Shown here in pieces: positions 63,681 through 64,000 of a DNA stretch of 64,000 nt. The stretch comes from JAKOQB01 sp050258235 (lineage in GTDB: Bacteria > Pseudomonadota > Gammaproteobacteria > Burkholderiales > Burkholderiaceae_F), in contig JBLMYK010000145.1 of NCBI GenBank assembly GCA_050258235.1, positions 1 to 64,000 on the forward strand. Direction: 5' to 3'. Every line of letters starts with the position of its first letter. The first letter of the stretch is position 1. Position numbers and translations under genes: made by a program. The notes under the pieces are model-generated. The model ran no database searches. It was given only the letters and a program-made list of their open reading frames with translations, and had not been told where the DNA came from.

Positions 63681-64000
63681 TTACTGCGGGAATACGACTG
63701 TACTCGCGGCCGGCCACAACGCCATCGCCGGTGCCCCGGCCGACGGGATGCCGGCGGCCTGCTGGATCGGCATCGTCGCCACCAGTTCGCCGGCCGCGCT
63801 CTTCAGCCGCACGCGGACGTGGCTACCGAGGAAGATCGTCTCCTCGACCAGGCCTGCCAGTGCGTTGAATTCTCCCGGCGGGTCGGCGGGCGCGCTGACC
63901 GCGACGCGCTCCGGGCGTACCGACACCATGGCGCGCGCCGGCACGGCGCAGGCCGCGGTCGTGCGCCCGCGCAGCCGCACGCCGCCGGCGACCTCGGCGA
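63681..64000 (-). CDS. Polyamine-type ABC importer ATPase, C-terminal part (partial)
   Basis: Only the last 106 codons are in the window; the start lies to the right. The visible part reads MVSVRPERVAVSAP and GLVEETIFLGSHVRVRLKSA, the TOBE domain that follows the nucleotide-binding domain in PotA-like ATPases. Stop TAA at 63681. It is the first gene of the importer operon seen here. Confidence 0.85.
   Translation of the reverse strand, partial: AEVAGGVRLRGRTTAACAVPARAMVSVRPERVAVSAPADPPGEFNALAGLVEETIFLGSHVRVRLKSAAGELVATMPIQQAAGIPSAGAPAMALWPAASTVVFPQ

Overview
The window is a GC-rich bacterial chromosome segment and looks betaproteobacterial (probably Burkholderiales or a close relative). The basis is gene order and protein type: complete atpIBEFHAGDC, rsmG-mnmG next to parA/parB, the rpmH-rnpA-yidD-yidC-mnmE and dnaA-dnaN-gyrB blocks around a putative origin, and a box (aerobic benzoyl-CoA) cluster with a BoxR-type regulator. 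No rRNA, tRNA, CRISPR array, prophage or transposase gene was seen.

Layout. 1-5.4 kb: tail of a c5-type cytochrome, an ECF sigma/anti-sigma pair, priA, hemE and a tiny secreted Lys/Ala-rich protein. 5.5-9.1 kb: a TonB-like lipoprotein, a TonB-dependent receptor, a cytochrome c remnant and a universal stress protein. 9.2-16.3 kb: the ATP synthase operon, ending in a clear terminator. 16.4-21.7 kb: parB, a GNAT gene, parA, rsmG and mnmG, with two parS-like sites just upstream. 21.8-37.7 kb: an interposed block holding an AsmA-like protein, GTP-dependent PEP carboxykinase, a 2-hydroxyacid dehydrogenase, a cold-shock protein, an SDR, a lipoprotein hydrolase, an Fe(III)-type ABC importer (binding protein, double permease, ATPase) and a MacB-type efflux operon. 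37.8-42.2 kb: mnmE, a small membrane protein, yidC, yidD, rnpA and rpmH. 42.2-42.8 kb: putative oriC with DnaA boxes. 42.8-48.1 kb: dnaA, dnaN and gyrB.

48.1-56.4 kb: a MaoC-type hydratase, boxA, boxB, boxC and boxR, then divergently a DUF4863 protein and an uncharacterised 567-residue protein. BoxB/BoxA epoxidise benzoyl-CoA and BoxC opens the ring; BoxR is the likely benzoyl-CoA-responsive repressor. The gap between boxR and the DUF4863 gene carries an inverted repeat that overlaps two divergent promoters. The 567-residue gene, translationally coupled to DUF4863, is the best candidate for an undescribed component. Benzoate-CoA ligase, boxD and a transporter are not in the window.

56.4-64 kb: an O-methyltransferase, a ROK sugar kinase, a core-MetE-like methionine synthase and a binding lipoprotein, then a polyamine-type ABC importer (two permeases, PotD-like protein, and the end of the ATPase gene, which is cut by the window edge).

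Left of the origin most genes read leftward and right of it dnaA-dnaN-gyrB read rightward, so replication and transcription agree. The box and polyamine-transport genes read toward the origin. Start codons were reassigned where a signal peptide, a Shine-Dalgarno sequence or family length argued for it.
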